From NCBI RefSeq assembly GCF_000278725.1, contig NZ_ALCA01000064.1, positions 1 through 47,266 of the forward strand: DNA of 47,266 nucleotides, read 5' to 3'. Shown piece by piece: positions 17,019 to 25,927 of the stretch; the first letter of the stretch is position 1; each line of letters starts with the position of its first letter. The translations under genes were made by a program, and so were the position numbers. The stretch is from Actinomyces sp. ICM47 (GTDB taxonomy: Bacteria; Actinomycetota; Actinomycetes; Actinomycetales; Actinomycetaceae). The notes beneath the pieces are model-generated. The model did no database searches. It was not told where the DNA came from and saw only the letters and a list, made by a program, of their open reading frames with translations.

Positions 17019-18950
17019 ATGGCACGTTCGGTTAACGCCCGCGTGGAGGACTCGGAGAAGCTCGAGGGAATCGAGCGTCCCTTCGGTCGCCTGATGCGCT
17101 ACGTGTTCCACCACTACCCAGTGCGCATCACCCTGACGGTCGTGTGCATCATCCTGGCCGCCGTGGCCTCGGCCGTCGGCTCGATCTTCATGCAGCAGAT
17201 CGTTGACAACGTCGTGACCCCGGGCCTCGAGAGCGGTTTCGACGCCGTGCGAGGAACACTGGTGCGCCTCGTCGTCACGATGGGAATCATCTTCAGCGCC
17301 GGTGTCATAGGCAATTTCATCTACACCCGCGCCATGGCGATTGTGACGCAGGGGACGCTCAAGCACATGCGAGACGACATGTTCGACTCGATGGAGCGCC
17401 TGCCCCTGCGTTTCTTCGATACGCACCCGCACGGCGCGATCATGTCGACCTACACGAACGACACGGATGCGATCCGTCAGCTCATCGGCCAGTCGATCCC
17501 GACTCTCATCCAGTCGGGCCTGACGATCATCGTGCTGATCGGCACGATGCTCTACTACTCCGTGTGGCTCTTCCTCGTCGTCCTCGTCGTGGGCGGCCTC
17601 ATGGCGTTCCTGACTGGCAAGCTCGGCGGACTCTCGGGCCGCTTCATGAAGGCCCAGCAGGCTGCACTGGCGGACGAAGAAGGCTTCATTGAAGAGATGA
17701 TGGACGGCCAGAAGGTCGTCCAGGTCTTCAACCATGAGCAGGACGCCAAGGACGAGTTCGTCGAGTACAACCAGAAACTCTTCGACTCCTCACAGAAGGC
17801 GAACATCTACGGCAACGTCCTCATGCCTGCCCTGGGCAACATCGGCAACATCATGTACGTCGTGGTCGCTATCGTCGGCGGCGTCATGATCCTGGAACAG
17901 ACGCCGAATATCCACTTCTTTGGCATCGATGTCATCACTGTCGGCATCGTCGTGTCCTTCCTGGGTATGGTCCGCAACTTCTCTCAGACCATCGGACAGA
18001 TGTCGATGCAGGTCCCCATGATCGCCCTCGGCATGGCGGGCGCAGGCCGCGTGTTCGCGCTCATCGACCAGGCACCTGAGGAGGATCACGGCTACGTGAC
18101 CCTCGTGCGCGCCCGAGAACTGCCCGACGGCTCGGTCGAACCCACCGAGGAACGCACGGGCATCTGGGCGTGGCGTCACCCCCACAAGGCGGACGGCACG
18201 GTCACCTACACGCGCCTGCGCGGCGAACTCGTCATGGAGGGCGTGGACTTCTCCTACGACGGTAAGAAGGACGTCCTGCACGACATCTCCCTGTGGGCCA
18301 AGCCCGGCCAGAAGATCGCCTTCGTGGGTGCCACGGGAGCGGGCAAGACGACGATCACGAACCTGATCAACCGCTTCTACGATATTGCCGACGGCAAGAT
18401 CCGCTATGACGGCATCAACATCAACAAGATCCGCAAGTCGGACCTGCGTCGCTCTCTGGGCGTCGTCCTGCAGGACGTTAAGCTCTTCACAGGCACGGTC
18501 ATGGAGAACATCCGCTACGGCCGCCTGGACGCGACGGACGAGGAATGCATCGAGGCCGCGAAGCTGGCTAACGCTGATTCGTTCATTCGCCGTCTGCCCG
18601 ACGGCTACGACACGATGCTGACCGGTAACGGATCGAATCTGTCTCAGGGACAGGCTCAGCTCCTGTCGATTGCCCGCGCGGCCGTGGCCGACCCACCCGC
18701 GATGATCTTGGATGAGGCGACCTCCTCAATTGATACGCGTACCGAAGCCCACGTGCAGCAGGGCATGGACAACCTCATGGAGGGGCGCACGGTCTTCGTC
18801 ATCGCCCACCGCCTCTCGACGGTGCGCAACTCGGACGCGATCATGGTTCTGGACCACGGCCGCATCATCGAGCGCGGCAGCCACGACGATCTGATCGCTC
18901 AGAAGGGTGTGTACTACCAGCTTTACACGGGAGCCTTCGAACTCGACTAA
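17019..18950 (+). CDS. ABC exporter half-transporter B (catalytic Walker B, altered signature)
   Basis: This 643-residue partner of the preceding protein has a membrane domain (about 20-350), a 45-residue insertion before the ATPase domain (about 360-405, GTGIWAWRHPHKADGTVTY-like in this family) and an ATPase domain with Walker A GATGAGKT, Walker B MILDEATSSID with the catalytic Glu, and switch His in IAHRLS. Its signature motif is LSQGQAQL rather than LSGGQ. In a heterodimer, its altered signature faces the degenerate Walker site of protein A, and the canonical signature of A faces its own active site. The two genes therefore look co-evolved as one asymmetric exporter. A stem-loop terminator follows at 18973. 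Confidence 0.92.
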   Translation: MARSVNARVEDSEKLEGIERPFGRLMRYVFHHYPVRITLTVVCIILAAVASAVGSIFMQQIVDNVVTPGLESGFDAVRGTLVRLVVTMGIIFSAGVIGNFIYTRAMAIVTQGTLKHMRDDMFDSMERLPLRFFDTHPHGAIMSTYTNDTDAIRQLIGQSIPTLIQSGLTIIVLIGTMLYYSVWLFLVVLVVGGLMAFLTGKLGGLSGRFMKAQQAALADEEGFIEEMMDGQKVVQVFNHEQDAKDEFVEYNQKLFDSSQKANIYGNVLMPALGNIGNIMYVVVAIVGGVMILEQTPNIHFFGIDVITVGIVVSFLGMVRNFSQTIGQMSMQVPMIALGMAGAGRVFALIDQAPEEDHGYVTLVRARELPDGSVEPTEERTGIWAWRHPHKADGTVTYTRLRGELVMEGVDFSYDGKKDVLHDISLWAKPGQKIAFVGATGAGKTTITNLINRFYDIADGKIRYDGININKIRKSDLRRSLGVVLQDVKLFTGTVMENIRYGRLDATDEECIEAAKLANADSFIRRLPDGYDTMLTGNGSNLSQGQAQLLSIARAAVADPPAMILDEATSSIDTRTEAHVQQGMDNLMEGRTVFVIAHRLSTVRNSDAIMVLDHGRIIERGSHDDLIAQKGVYYQLYTGAFELD

Positions 18951-18972
18951 CGGTCGTCGCTTCGCGCACCCG

Positions 18973-19006
18973 GCCCCGGCCTCGTTCACATTCACGAGGC
19001 TGGGGC
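18973..19006 (+). terminator. Stem-loop terminator after the ABC exporter genes
   Basis: GCCCCGGCCTCGT (18973-18985) pairs with ACGAGGCTGGGGC (18994-19006) with one G-U pair and an 8-base loop, followed by TTTG. The left arm holds an exact copy of the dispersed 12-mer; the right arm is a one-mismatch copy. Confidence 0.8.
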
Positions 19007-19053
19007 TTTGTCGTGCGTACCCGCGCCCTGGTTATGGGGGAGTGGGTATACGA

Positions 19054-19083
19054 AAGCGGGCCGCCCCGAAGGGCGACCCGCTT
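19054..19083 (-). terminator. rpsT terminator with UUCG tetraloop
   Basis: Read on the minus strand, a 13-bp stem with one G-U pair closes on TTCG. It begins 23 bases past the rpsT stop. UUCG-capped GC stems are very stable terminator hairpins; the downstream tract is poor in T. Confidence 0.8.
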
Positions 19084-19105
19084 CACGTCGAACTATTGTT
19101 CGCGA

Positions 19106-19372
19106 TCAGTCAGCGATCGAGGCGACGCGACGAGCAAGCTTGGACTTGCGGTTCGCGGCCTGGTTCTTGTGGATGACGCCCTTGGAGACGGCGACGTCCA
19201 GCTTGCGCGAAGCAACGCGCAGCGCGGCGAGAGCCTTCTCCTTGTCGCCGGCCTCAACGGCCTCGCGGGTGTGACGCACCAGGGTCTTCAGCTCGGACTT
19301 CACGGACTGGTTGCGAACGCGGCGCTTCTCGTTGGTCAGGATGCGCTTCTTCTGGGACTTAATGTTTGCCAC
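19106..19372 (-). CDS. rpsT: 30S ribosomal protein S20
   Basis: S20 binds 16S rRNA helices in the body of the 30S subunit and is needed early in assembly. The 88-residue product begins at a GTG (19370-19372), giving [18 protein letters not shown] after processing, the conserved basic N-terminus. AAGGAG lies at the right distance upstream on the minus strand. [18 protein letters not shown] and [16 protein letters not shown] are the other family signatures. The gene is monocistronic with its own terminator. In actinobacteria rpsT usually sits between holA and lepA on the opposite strand, as here. Confidence 0.97.
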   Translation of the reverse strand: MANIKSQKKRILTNEKRRVRNQSVKSELKTLVRHTREAVEAGDKEKALAALRVASRKLDVAVSKGVIHKNQAANRKSKLARRVASIAD

Positions 19373-19645
19373 AGTCGGATTTCTCCTTGATGTATGTCTT
19401 GCAGGGTCGGTGAGGGCTGTGTCAAGACCGGGACTTAGGCGTGGGGACACCCGCAAACGGTCCTAACCAGACCCCCTGCCCGACCAGGCCGGGAGTCCAA
19501 CGACCAAGCATACCAGCAGTGTTGCTTGCCGTCGCGCCCCGAGATGGGCCAAGGCCTCGTAAGTTCGGTCACGTCAAGGTCGTGAGTGGTCCGGCGAGTG
19601 GTCGCGCATTCTTCGGCGGGGCCGGCTTGCTGTCCGGGCGGTGTG
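19373..19645 (-). other. 273-bp gap: rpsT leader and 3' flank of the MazF-like gene
   Basis: Apart from the rpsT ribosome-binding site (AAGGAG, minus strand) I see no gene or RNA structure that I can name. A TTGACA-like hexamer occurs on the minus strand about 50 bp before the rpsT start, but no well-spaced -10 element follows. It presumably holds the rpsT promoter. Confidence 0.4.
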
Positions 19646-20314
19646 TCACTCGCCGTGCGTGCGGTAATGCTCCTCGAGAGCGTCGACGATGCGACGCCAC
19701 GTCACCTCGGGAAGAATCGAACCTTCGCGACGTACGTCGGTGGCCTTGACCCACAGCGCGCGGTCGAGGCGAACCTCGGAGGGGCGTCCCTTCGAATCCC
19801 ACGCACCCGTTCCGATGTCGAACCAGTAGCGCCCCGCGGCGGCCTCCTGCGCGGCTTCGTGCGTGTGGTCCTTGCTTGTCAGCTGGAGGAGGTAGACGCC
19901 CTCACCCTGTGCGCCGATGACGACAGCGGGGCGGTCTTTGCCCACGGAAGCGTCCTCCTGGTAGGGCACCCACGTCCACACGACCTCGCCCGGGTCGGCG
20001 TCGCCGTCCATGATCGGCTGGTACGAGGCATGGGCCAGTGCGTCGGCGATGCTGGCCTCTCGGATTGAGGTGTGGGGGCGGTTCGAGGTAGCCGGGTCCT
20101 CATATCGGTGGGCGTTCCCGCGTGGCTGGGGCTGCTGGGGCCGGGGAGTGGGTGTGGGAGCGTGCGACGTTGAACGCTTCTCCTGGCGGTTGTTGTGACG
20201 CGGCTCCGGATGAGCGGGCGCTGCGTCCTGGCTCGTGGACTCGGTGTTCGACGAACCCGTGTTGGTGAGGAAGCCGAGGAGTGCGCGCACGATGCCGGTG
20301 AGGAATGAATTCAT
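19646..20314 (-). CDS. PemK/MazF-like protein with disordered N-terminal extension
   Basis: The last 120 of 222 residues match the PemK/MazF fold: DPGEVVWTWVPYQEDASVG, KDRPAVVIG and, near the end, LDRALWVKATDVRREGSILPE. MazF toxins are ribosome-independent mRNA endoribonucleases. Residues 1-100 are a short hydrophobic start (MNSFLTGIVRALLGFLTN, possibly amphipathic) and a Ser/Pro/His/Arg-rich linker not present in MazF toxins. There is no antitoxin gene next to it, only rpsT downstream and a divergent TPR-like gene upstream. It is therefore more likely an actinobacterial housekeeping relative than an addiction toxin, though RNase activity is possible. The ATG at 20312-20314 is the most downstream good start; longer versions would read into the divergent promoter. 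Confidence 0.7.
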   Translation of the reverse strand: MNSFLTGIVRALLGFLTNTGSSNTESTSQDAAPAHPEPRHNNRQEKRSTSHAPTPTPRPQQPQPRGNAHRYEDPATSNRPHTSIREASIADALAHASYQPIMDGDADPGEVVWTWVPYQEDASVGKDRPAVVIGAQGEGVYLLQLTSKDHTHEAAQEAAAGRYWFDIGTGAWDSKGRPSEVRLDRALWVKATDVRREGSILPEVTWRRIVDALEEHYRTHGE

Positions 20315-20357
20315 GGCACCAGCATACGGGAGAGGGACGAGAGGGATCGAACAGTGG

Positions 20358-20395
20358 TTATCCACAGAGCATCCGTGGGATGCGAGTTATGCACA
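20358..20395. promoter_or_regulatory. Perfect DnaA box plus a one-mismatch box in a divergent promoter
   Basis: TTATCCACA at 20358-20366 is an exact DnaA-box consensus and TTATGCACA at 20387-20395 has one mismatch, in the same orientation 29 bp apart. They lie between the MazF-like gene (-) and the TPR-like gene (+). An inverted repeat GTGACA/TGTCAC (20412-20417 with 20433-20438) follows. Confidence 0.5.
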
Positions 20396-20484
20396 GGGTT
20401 TATTGTCGGACGTGACAGTAAGCGTAGGTGGGTGTCACTCTGGATGTGTTCGCGGAATAACTCCTCACTGAAAGATAGGTGACA

Positions 20485-21498
20485 ATGATGTCGACCGAAA
20501 CGATTCACGGAATGTCTGTCCCCCTCAATTCCTTTGGATGCCCGAGCTCGTCTTGTGCTTCCACCCCCGACATGGAGGCCCGAGCATCCCTGAGTGCGGC
20601 TCTTCGTAGTGCCACGTCCGGCAGACTCGACCAGGCGCTCGAGTATGCACGTGACGCCTACGATAACGAAGAAGCCTCGATCGAACTGAGGCTTGAGGCC
20701 GCGAAGCTCTGCATTGACTGGCACGCGGCCCTCGGCGACTACGGGAAGTGCCGCGTGCTCGCAGCAGGCGCGGTCCACCTGGGAACCAGCTACTTGGAGC
20801 GCGATCACCCGCTCATCCTCATGCTGCGCAACTCAGAGGCCTACTGGCTCGCCATCCTCGGAGACGCGGACATGTCGGCCCGCAAGTTCTCCGCCCTGGT
20901 GGCCGATGTCAGAAACAACCCGTCCCTGGACCCCCAGCTCGCCTTCGCGATCCGTAATAACTCGGCCATGCCTTGGAAGAATACGGGTAAGTGGTCTCGT
21001 GCCGCGCGCGTCTACCGGGAGCTGCTGACAGACATGGAGCCCCTGTGCGACGAGGAGGACATGACGGTGCTGACGGTGCGCGACAACCTCGCCGAAGTGC
21101 TATCTGCTGACCGTCAGTACGAGGAGGCGATCCGTCTGTACGAGCGCAACCTTCAGGCCCTCCTGCATGTCGCCGACCGAGGCGACTGGCGAGTTCTGCG
21201 TCTGCGCAACGAAATTGCGCGCAACACCTGGATGGGCGGGGACCGCGTCGCGGGAGAAGGCCTGTGGACTGTCCTGGCTGAGGACTGTCGACGCTACCTC
21301 GGGGACCGAGACGAGTTCACGGCGCGCATTCGCACGATCCTCCTTACCCTGGCGATCTTGCGCGGAGACGACGACACCGCGATGTCGATTGCCCGCAAGC
21401 TCAAGGCTGATCACCCCGACGACTGGGATGAGTGCGACATGACCGAGGCCGTGGAGCTGCTCGCCGAGGCCGGCATCAGCCCGCAGGACTTCCAGTAG
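20485..21498 (+). CDS. TPR-like repeat protein of unknown function
   Basis: This 337-residue soluble protein has no signal peptide or membrane helix. From about residue 30 it is almost wholly helical with tetratricopeptide-like pairs: SGRLDQALEYARDAYDNEEA, DYGKCRVLAAGAVHLG, WSRAARVYRELLTDME and RQYEEAIRLYERNLQALLHV. Such solenoids usually bind other proteins. I do not recognise a named family. The start is uncertain: ATG at 20485 or 20488, or GTG at 20479, with AGGTG shortly upstream. It is divergent from the MazF-like gene, and a DnaA box and an inverted repeat occupy the shared promoter region. lepA follows after 115 bp, so they may be separate units. Confidence 0.7.
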   Translation: MMSTETIHGMSVPLNSFGCPSSSCASTPDMEARASLSAALRSATSGRLDQALEYARDAYDNEEASIELRLEAAKLCIDWHAALGDYGKCRVLAAGAVHLGTSYLERDHPLILMLRNSEAYWLAILGDADMSARKFSALVADVRNNPSLDPQLAFAIRNNSAMPWKNTGKWSRAARVYRELLTDMEPLCDEEDMTVLTVRDNLAEVLSADRQYEEAIRLYERNLQALLHVADRGDWRVLRLRNEIARNTWMGGDRVAGEGLWTVLAEDCRRYLGDRDEFTARIRTILLTLAILRGDDDTAMSIARKLKADHPDDWDECDMTEAVELLAEAGISPQDFQ

Positions 21499-21613
21499 CG
21501 CGCGGACGTGGCTGTGAGCCTGGGCGAGTGTGCGCGACTTCCCGCCCCTGAACTGGCACAAAGGCCTGCGACAATGGGACGATAAAGAGGTTAACGACTT
21601 CACGGAGGTACAC

Positions 21614-23470
21614 GTGCCCATCCCCACGCCCGCGCAGCAGGCGCAGATCCGCCCGTCCCACACCCCGCAGGCGCAGATCCGTAACTTCTGCATCATCGCC
21701 CACATCGATCATGGGAAGTCGACGCTCGCGGACCGCATGCTCCAGCTGACCGGCGTCGTTGAGGCTCGCGAGATGCGCGACCAGTACCTGGATCGCATGG
21801 ACATCGAGCGCGAGCGTGGCATCACGATCAAGAGTCAGGCCGTGCGCATGCCGTGGGCGTACAAGGACACCCCATACGCGCTCAACATGATTGACACGCC
21901 CGGGCACGTGGACTTCACCTACGAGGTGTCCCGTTCCCTGGCGGCATGCGAGGGCGCGGTCTTGCTCATCGACGCCGCGCAGGGCATCGAGGCTCAGACG
22001 CTCGCGAACCTGTACCTGGCTCTCGAGAATGACCTGGCGATTATCCCGGTCCTGAACAAGATCGACTTGCCGGGTGCCCAGCCCGAGAAGTATGCGCATG
22101 AGGTTGCTCAGCTCATCGGCTGCGATGAGGATGAGGTGCTCAAGGTGTCCGGCAAGACCGGTGAGGGCGTCGAAGCACTTCTCGACCGTATTGTCGAGGT
22201 AATCCCCGCTCCCGAGGGTGATCCCGATGCCCCGACGCGCGCGATGATCTTCGACTCCGTGTATGACACGTACCGTGGGGTCGTCACCTACGTGCGTGTC
22301 GTCGACGGTGTGCTTTCGACCCGTCAGCGCGTGCGCATGATGTCGACGGGTGCCACCCACGAGCTTCTTGAACTGGGCGTCATCTCACCCGAACCGAAGC
22401 CTGAAGAGGGTATTGGTGCCGGTGAGGTGGGCTATCTGATCACGGGCGTGAAGGATGTGCGTCAGTCCCGCGTTGGCGACACCGTTACCAGCCAGGTGCG
22501 TGGCGCGACCGAGGCCCTCGCCGGATACCGCGACCCGAACCCGATGGTCTTTTCCGGCATCTACCCGGTCGATGGCTCGGACTTCCCGGATCTGCGTGAC
22601 GCGCTGGAACGCCTTCAGCTCAACGACGCGGCGCTTACTTTCGAGCCGGAGTCCTCGGCGGCTCTGGGCTTTGGATTCCGCTGCGGCTTCCTGGGGTTGC
22701 TGCACCTGGAGATCATCCGAGAGCGACTTGAGCGCGAGTTCAACCTGGACCTCATTGCGACCGCCCCGAACGTCGTCTACCGCGTCATCACCGAAGACGG
22801 CACCGAAGTGCGCGTCGACAACCCGAGTGAGTTCCCCGAGGGCAAGATCGCCGAGGTGCGCGAGCCTGTCGTTAACGCGACGATCCTGACTCCCACGGAG
22901 TTCACGGGCACGATCATGGAGTTGTGCCAGGATCGGCGTGGCTCGATGCGGGGGATGGATTACCTGAGCGAGGATCGTGTCGAGCTGCACTACCAGCTGC
23001 CCCTGGCCGAGATCGTCTTTGACTTCTTCGACCAGCTCAAGTCTCGCACGCGCGGTTATGCTTCCTTGGATTATCAGGAGAGCGGCGAGCAGAGTGCTGA
23101 CCTCGTCAAGGTCGACATCCTGCTTAACGGTGACCGCGTGGACGCGTTCAGCGCGATCGTGCACCGCGACGGCGCCTACAACTACGGCCAGCGTATGACG
23201 AAGCGCCTGAAGGAACTCATTCCCCGCCAGCAGTTTGAGATTCCGGTCCAGGCCGCGGTCGGCGCGCGCGTCATCGCTCGCGAGACCATCAAGGCCCTGC
23301 GTAAGGACATGCTGGCCAAGTGCTACGGCGGCGACATTAGCCGTAAGCGCAAGCTGCTCGAGAAGCAGAAGGAAGGTAAGAAGCGCATGAAGTCCATCGG
23401 CCGCGTCGACGTGCCGCAGGAGGCCTTCATTGCTGCCCTGACCTCCGACGTCCCGACGGGTAAGAAGTGA
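21614..23470 (+). CDS. lepA: Elongation factor 4 (LepA) GTPase
   Basis: LepA is a ribosome-associated translational GTPase that affects stalled or back-translocated ribosomes and 30S biogenesis. The 618-residue product starts at GTG 21614 with a strong GGAGGT eight bases upstream; longer in-frame extensions to 21530 are not conserved. GTPase motifs: AHIDHGKST (G1), the RGITI switch, DTPGHVDF (G3) and NKIDLPGA (G4). The C-terminal LepA-specific domain is present, with [40 protein letters not shown] and EAFIAAL. The trmB start overlaps its stop (GTGA), suggesting coupling. Confidence 0.97.
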   Translation: MPIPTPAQQAQIRPSHTPQAQIRNFCIIAHIDHGKSTLADRMLQLTGVVEAREMRDQYLDRMDIERERGITIKSQAVRMPWAYKDTPYALNMIDTPGHVDFTYEVSRSLAACEGAVLLIDAAQGIEAQTLANLYLALENDLAIIPVLNKIDLPGAQPEKYAHEVAQLIGCDEDEVLKVSGKTGEGVEALLDRIVEVIPAPEGDPDAPTRAMIFDSVYDTYRGVVTYVRVVDGVLSTRQRVRMMSTGATHELLELGVISPEPKPEEGIGAGEVGYLITGVKDVRQSRVGDTVTSQVRGATEALAGYRDPNPMVFSGIYPVDGSDFPDLRDALERLQLNDAALTFEPESSAALGFGFRCGFLGLLHLEIIRERLEREFNLDLIATAPNVVYRVITEDGTEVRVDNPSEFPEGKIAEVREPVVNATILTPTEFTGTIMELCQDRRGSMRGMDYLSEDRVELHYQLPLAEIVFDFFDQLKSRTRGYASLDYQESGEQSADLVKVDILLNGDRVDAFSAIVHRDGAYNYGQRMTKRLKELIPRQQFEIPVQAAVGARVIARETIKALRKDMLAKCYGGDISRKRKLLEKQKEGKKRMKSIGRVDVPQEAFIAALTSDVPTGKK

Positions 23471-24309
23471 GCGCGAATCAGGTGAACGAGGCCGTGGAGG
23501 CCTGCGCTCGAGGTGAGCAGGCCGCGGGCCGACGTCCGGGCGAGGCTCCAGAGGGCACGGTGTTCATGAGCCGCACGAAGTCTTTCACGCGGCGTACTCG
23601 CGAGCTGCCGTCGAACCTGGCGCGCACGTGGGAGGCGCATGCGCACCGCTACGTGGTCGAGCCGCGTCGCGGCGTCGGATACACGACGGTCGCGCAGGAC
23701 TTTACGCTCGATCTGGCCGAGCTGTTTGGACGCAGCGCTCCCGTGACGCTTGAGATTGGCTCAGGCACGGGCGAGCAGATCGTCGCGGCGGCCGCCGCCC
23801 ACCCCGAGCGCAACTTCCTGGCCCTCGAGGTGTGGGTTCCCGGCATCGCGAAACTGATCTCTAAGGCTGTCGAGGCCGACGTGGACAACATCCGCGTCAT
23901 CGAGGCCGACGCCGCCCAGGCGCTCCCGATCATGCTTGGGGACGCATCCCTCGACGAGGTCTGGACCTTCTTCCCGGACCCGTGGCGCAAGGCCCGGCAC
24001 CGCAAGCGTCGCCTGGTCTCCGACAACTTCGCGCTCGAGATCGGACGTCTCCTGCGCGATGGTGGAGTGTGGCGTCTGGCCACCGACTGGGATGACTATG
24101 CCTGGCAGATGCGCGACGTCATTGAGGCCTGCGAACTATTTGAGAACCCGCATGCGGGCGAGCGTCCGGACCCGGAGGATCCGCAGCCGGAGCGTGGCGG
24201 ATTTGCGCCGCGTTTCGAAGGCCGCGTCGTCACGCACTTTGAGACGCGAGGCATCGATGCGGGCCGCCACGCTCATGACATCGTCGGCGTTCGCCGCCCT
24301 CGTGGTTGA
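23467..24309 (+). CDS. trmB: tRNA (guanine-N7-)-methyltransferase
   Basis: TrmB methylates N7 of G46 in the variable loop of tRNAs using S-adenosylmethionine. The 280-residue protein begins at GTG 23467, overlapping the lepA stop by four bases. A 35-residue extension precedes [16 protein letters not shown], the usual start region; an ATG within the extension (at about 23566) would give a more standard length. Motif I is [12 protein letters not shown], and the TrmB signature is [20 protein letters not shown] with the catalytic-region Asp-Pro. [11 protein letters not shown] near the end is also typical. hemW follows after 9 bp on the same strand. Confidence 0.94.
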   Translation: MSANQVNEAVEACARGEQAAGRRPGEAPEGTVFMSRTKSFTRRTRELPSNLARTWEAHAHRYVVEPRRGVGYTTVAQDFTLDLAELFGRSAPVTLEIGSGTGEQIVAAAAAHPERNFLALEVWVPGIAKLISKAVEADVDNIRVIEADAAQALPIMLGDASLDEVWTFFPDPWRKARHRKRRLVSDNFALEIGRLLRDGGVWRLATDWDDYAWQMRDVIEACELFENPHAGERPDPEDPQPERGGFAPRFEGRVVTHFETRGIDAGRHAHDIVGVRRPRG

Positions 24310-24318
24310 CGGACATTC

Positions 24319-25629
24319 ATGAGTCCCGCCCAGCCCGACGGAACGCGGTGGCCAGCTGACGGAGCGCTTGACCCCGGCCTCGTCGAGGCTGATTGTGGTC
24401 GCCCGTTGTCCCTGTACGTGCACGTGCCTTTTTGTCGCGTGCGCTGCGGGTACTGTGATTTCAATACGTACACGGTGGGTTTCGGGCCGGGCGCGCAGAT
24501 AGGCGACTATGCGCCGTCTGTCCTGGCTGAGGCGGATCTGGCGGTGCGTGTCATGGAGGAGGCCGGCCTGCCTGCGCGCCGCGCGCAGACGGTGTTTTTC
24601 GGTGGTGGTACACCGACGATGCTGGATGCGACCGAGCTGATCGACATTCTGGCGGGCCTGCGTGAGCGCATCGGGATTGCGCCCGGTGCTGAGGTGACGC
24701 TCGAAGCTAACCCAGACACCGTGACGCGTGAGGATCTGCACGCATTGGCTGGCGCCGGTTTCACGCGAGTGTCCTTTGGCATGCAGTCTGCCGTGCCGGC
24801 GATCCTGGCGACCTTGGATCGTACTCACACGCCCGAGCGTGTGCCCCTCGTTGTTCAGTGGGCAAAGGAGGCGGGCCTGTCGACGTCCGTCGATCTCATC
24901 TATGGGACGCCCGGTGAGAGCCTTGCGGACTGGGAAACGTCCTTGCGTGCCGCCCTGTCCTACGAATCCGATCACATTAGCGCCTACGCCCTCGTCGTCG
25001 AGGAGGGGACGAAGATGGGTGCGCAGGTCGCGCGCGGCGAGCTGCCCACGCCAGACCCGGACGATGAGGCCGCCAAGTACGAGCTGGCAGACGCACTGCT
25101 TGCCGAGGCCGGATACGCCTGGTACGAGATCTCCAACTTCGCGCGCGCGACCGAGGCTGACCGATTATCGGGATACCCGTCGACCCACTTTGAACACGCC
25201 TCCGCGCACAACCTGGCGTACTGGCGTGACTGGGACTGGTGGGGTTTTGGGCCGGGTGCCCATTCTCACGTGGGGCGTGCGCGCTGGTGGAACGTCAAGA
25301 ACCCGGGAGCGTATGCCGGACGCCTGCGCGCGGGTGGCTCGCCCGCGGCAGCGGGGGAGGTCCTGGGTGCGCAGGAGCGCGAACTTGAACGTGTCATGCT
25401 GGGGTTGCGTACGTCCGAAGGCGTGGTGCTTGAGGGACTTGCGGGGGTTGGTCGGGGTGACGAGGCCGTGTCTGGGAGCGTCGTCGACGAGTGCGCGAGT
25501 GGTCGCGTCGCCGCGCTCATCGCGGATGGGCTGATCGACGGTGTCGCGGCGCTGGGTGGGCGTGCGGTTTTGACGCTACGTGGACGGTTGTTGGCTGACT
25601 ATGTGACGCGCGAATTGATGGGATATTGA
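24319..25629 (+). CDS. hemW: Radical SAM heme chaperone HemW
   Basis: This 436-residue protein is of the HemN/HemW class. The radical-SAM cluster motif is C39-x3-C43-x2-C46 in PFCRVRCGYCDF. The residue two after the last Cys is Phe, as in HemW, where true oxygen-independent coproporphyrinogen oxidase HemN has a fourth Cys, so a heme chaperone role is preferred over an oxidase. FFGGGTPTML (SAM-binding GGE-like motif), VSFGMQS and DLIYGTPGE follow. YEISNFAR and HNLAYWRDWDWWGFGPGAHS are family signatures of the C-terminal half. The ATG at 24319 is used. An exact 12-mer repeat copy lies at 24372-24383. Its transcript should end within the AT-rich stretch that follows. Confidence 0.93.
   Translation: MSPAQPDGTRWPADGALDPGLVEADCGRPLSLYVHVPFCRVRCGYCDFNTYTVGFGPGAQIGDYAPSVLAEADLAVRVMEEAGLPARRAQTVFFGGGTPTMLDATELIDILAGLRERIGIAPGAEVTLEANPDTVTREDLHALAGAGFTRVSFGMQSAVPAILATLDRTHTPERVPLVVQWAKEAGLSTSVDLIYGTPGESLADWETSLRAALSYESDHISAYALVVEEGTKMGAQVARGELPTPDPDDEAAKYELADALLAEAGYAWYEISNFARATEADRLSGYPSTHFEHASAHNLAYWRDWDWWGFGPGAHSHVGRARWWNVKNPGAYAGRLRAGGSPAAAGEVLGAQERELERVMLGLRTSEGVVLEGLAGVGRGDEAVSGSVVDECASGRVAALIADGLIDGVAALGGRAVLTLRGRLLADYVTRELMGY
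24372..24383 (-). repeat. Intragenic copy of the 12-mer ACGAGGCCGGGG (in hemW)
   Basis: Exact reverse complement CCCCGGCCTCGT in the variable N-terminal segment of HemW. No inverted partner is nearby. Confidence 0.8.
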
Positions 25630-25927
25630 TCCTGATGAGCTGCAATGATGCGGATTTTAATGTTTATGGTAAACATTCAATATTGTTCAGACAAATAATT
25701 AACTGACTTGTACCTAGTGCAATACAAGATGAAATGTGTCAACCAATACCCACCATTTGTCAGTTTGTGCTTGTATAGGGTGTGACAAGCTCCGATTACG
25801 TCGCAATAATGTTGACATTGTGGTTGAAGTATGGTCCCCTAGAGTTGTCATGTGAAACCGAGCTGTCTACAAGACGTCTCCGTAATGGGACTTGTAGAGA
25901 GCAGTATACAAGGAAAAGTGTGGGACT
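25630..25927. promoter_or_regulatory. AT-rich 298-bp leader with six CTTGTA/TACAAG sites and a perfect hairpin
   Basis: This stretch is clearly richer in A+T than anything around it and holds no ORF. AATGTTTA-TGG-TAAACATT (25659-25677) is a perfect 8-bp stem just past hemW, which may serve as its terminator or as an operator. The hexamer CTTGTA or its complement TACAAG occurs at 25707, 25723, 25770, 25868, 25891 and 25907. Two pairs are inverted: 25707/25723, and 25866-25873 with 25891-25898 (8 bp). The last site overlaps TATACA (25905-25910), a possible -10 element about 17 bases before the GTG start of the SatD-like gene. A repressor or activator binding array is plausible. Confidence 0.5.

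Noticed and set aside
19646..20314. Toxin-antitoxin system
   Set aside because: Only the MazF-like partner is visible; neighbours are rpsT and a TPR-like gene, neither of which resembles an antitoxin.
20341..20400. Replication origin
   Set aside because: One perfect and one imperfect DnaA box are too few; there is no AT-rich unwinding region and no dnaA, dnaN or parAB nearby.
25630..25927. Riboswitch or small RNA gene in the AT-rich leader
   Set aside because: Only short stems are visible and no known aptamer core; the repeated hexamers fit protein-binding sites better.
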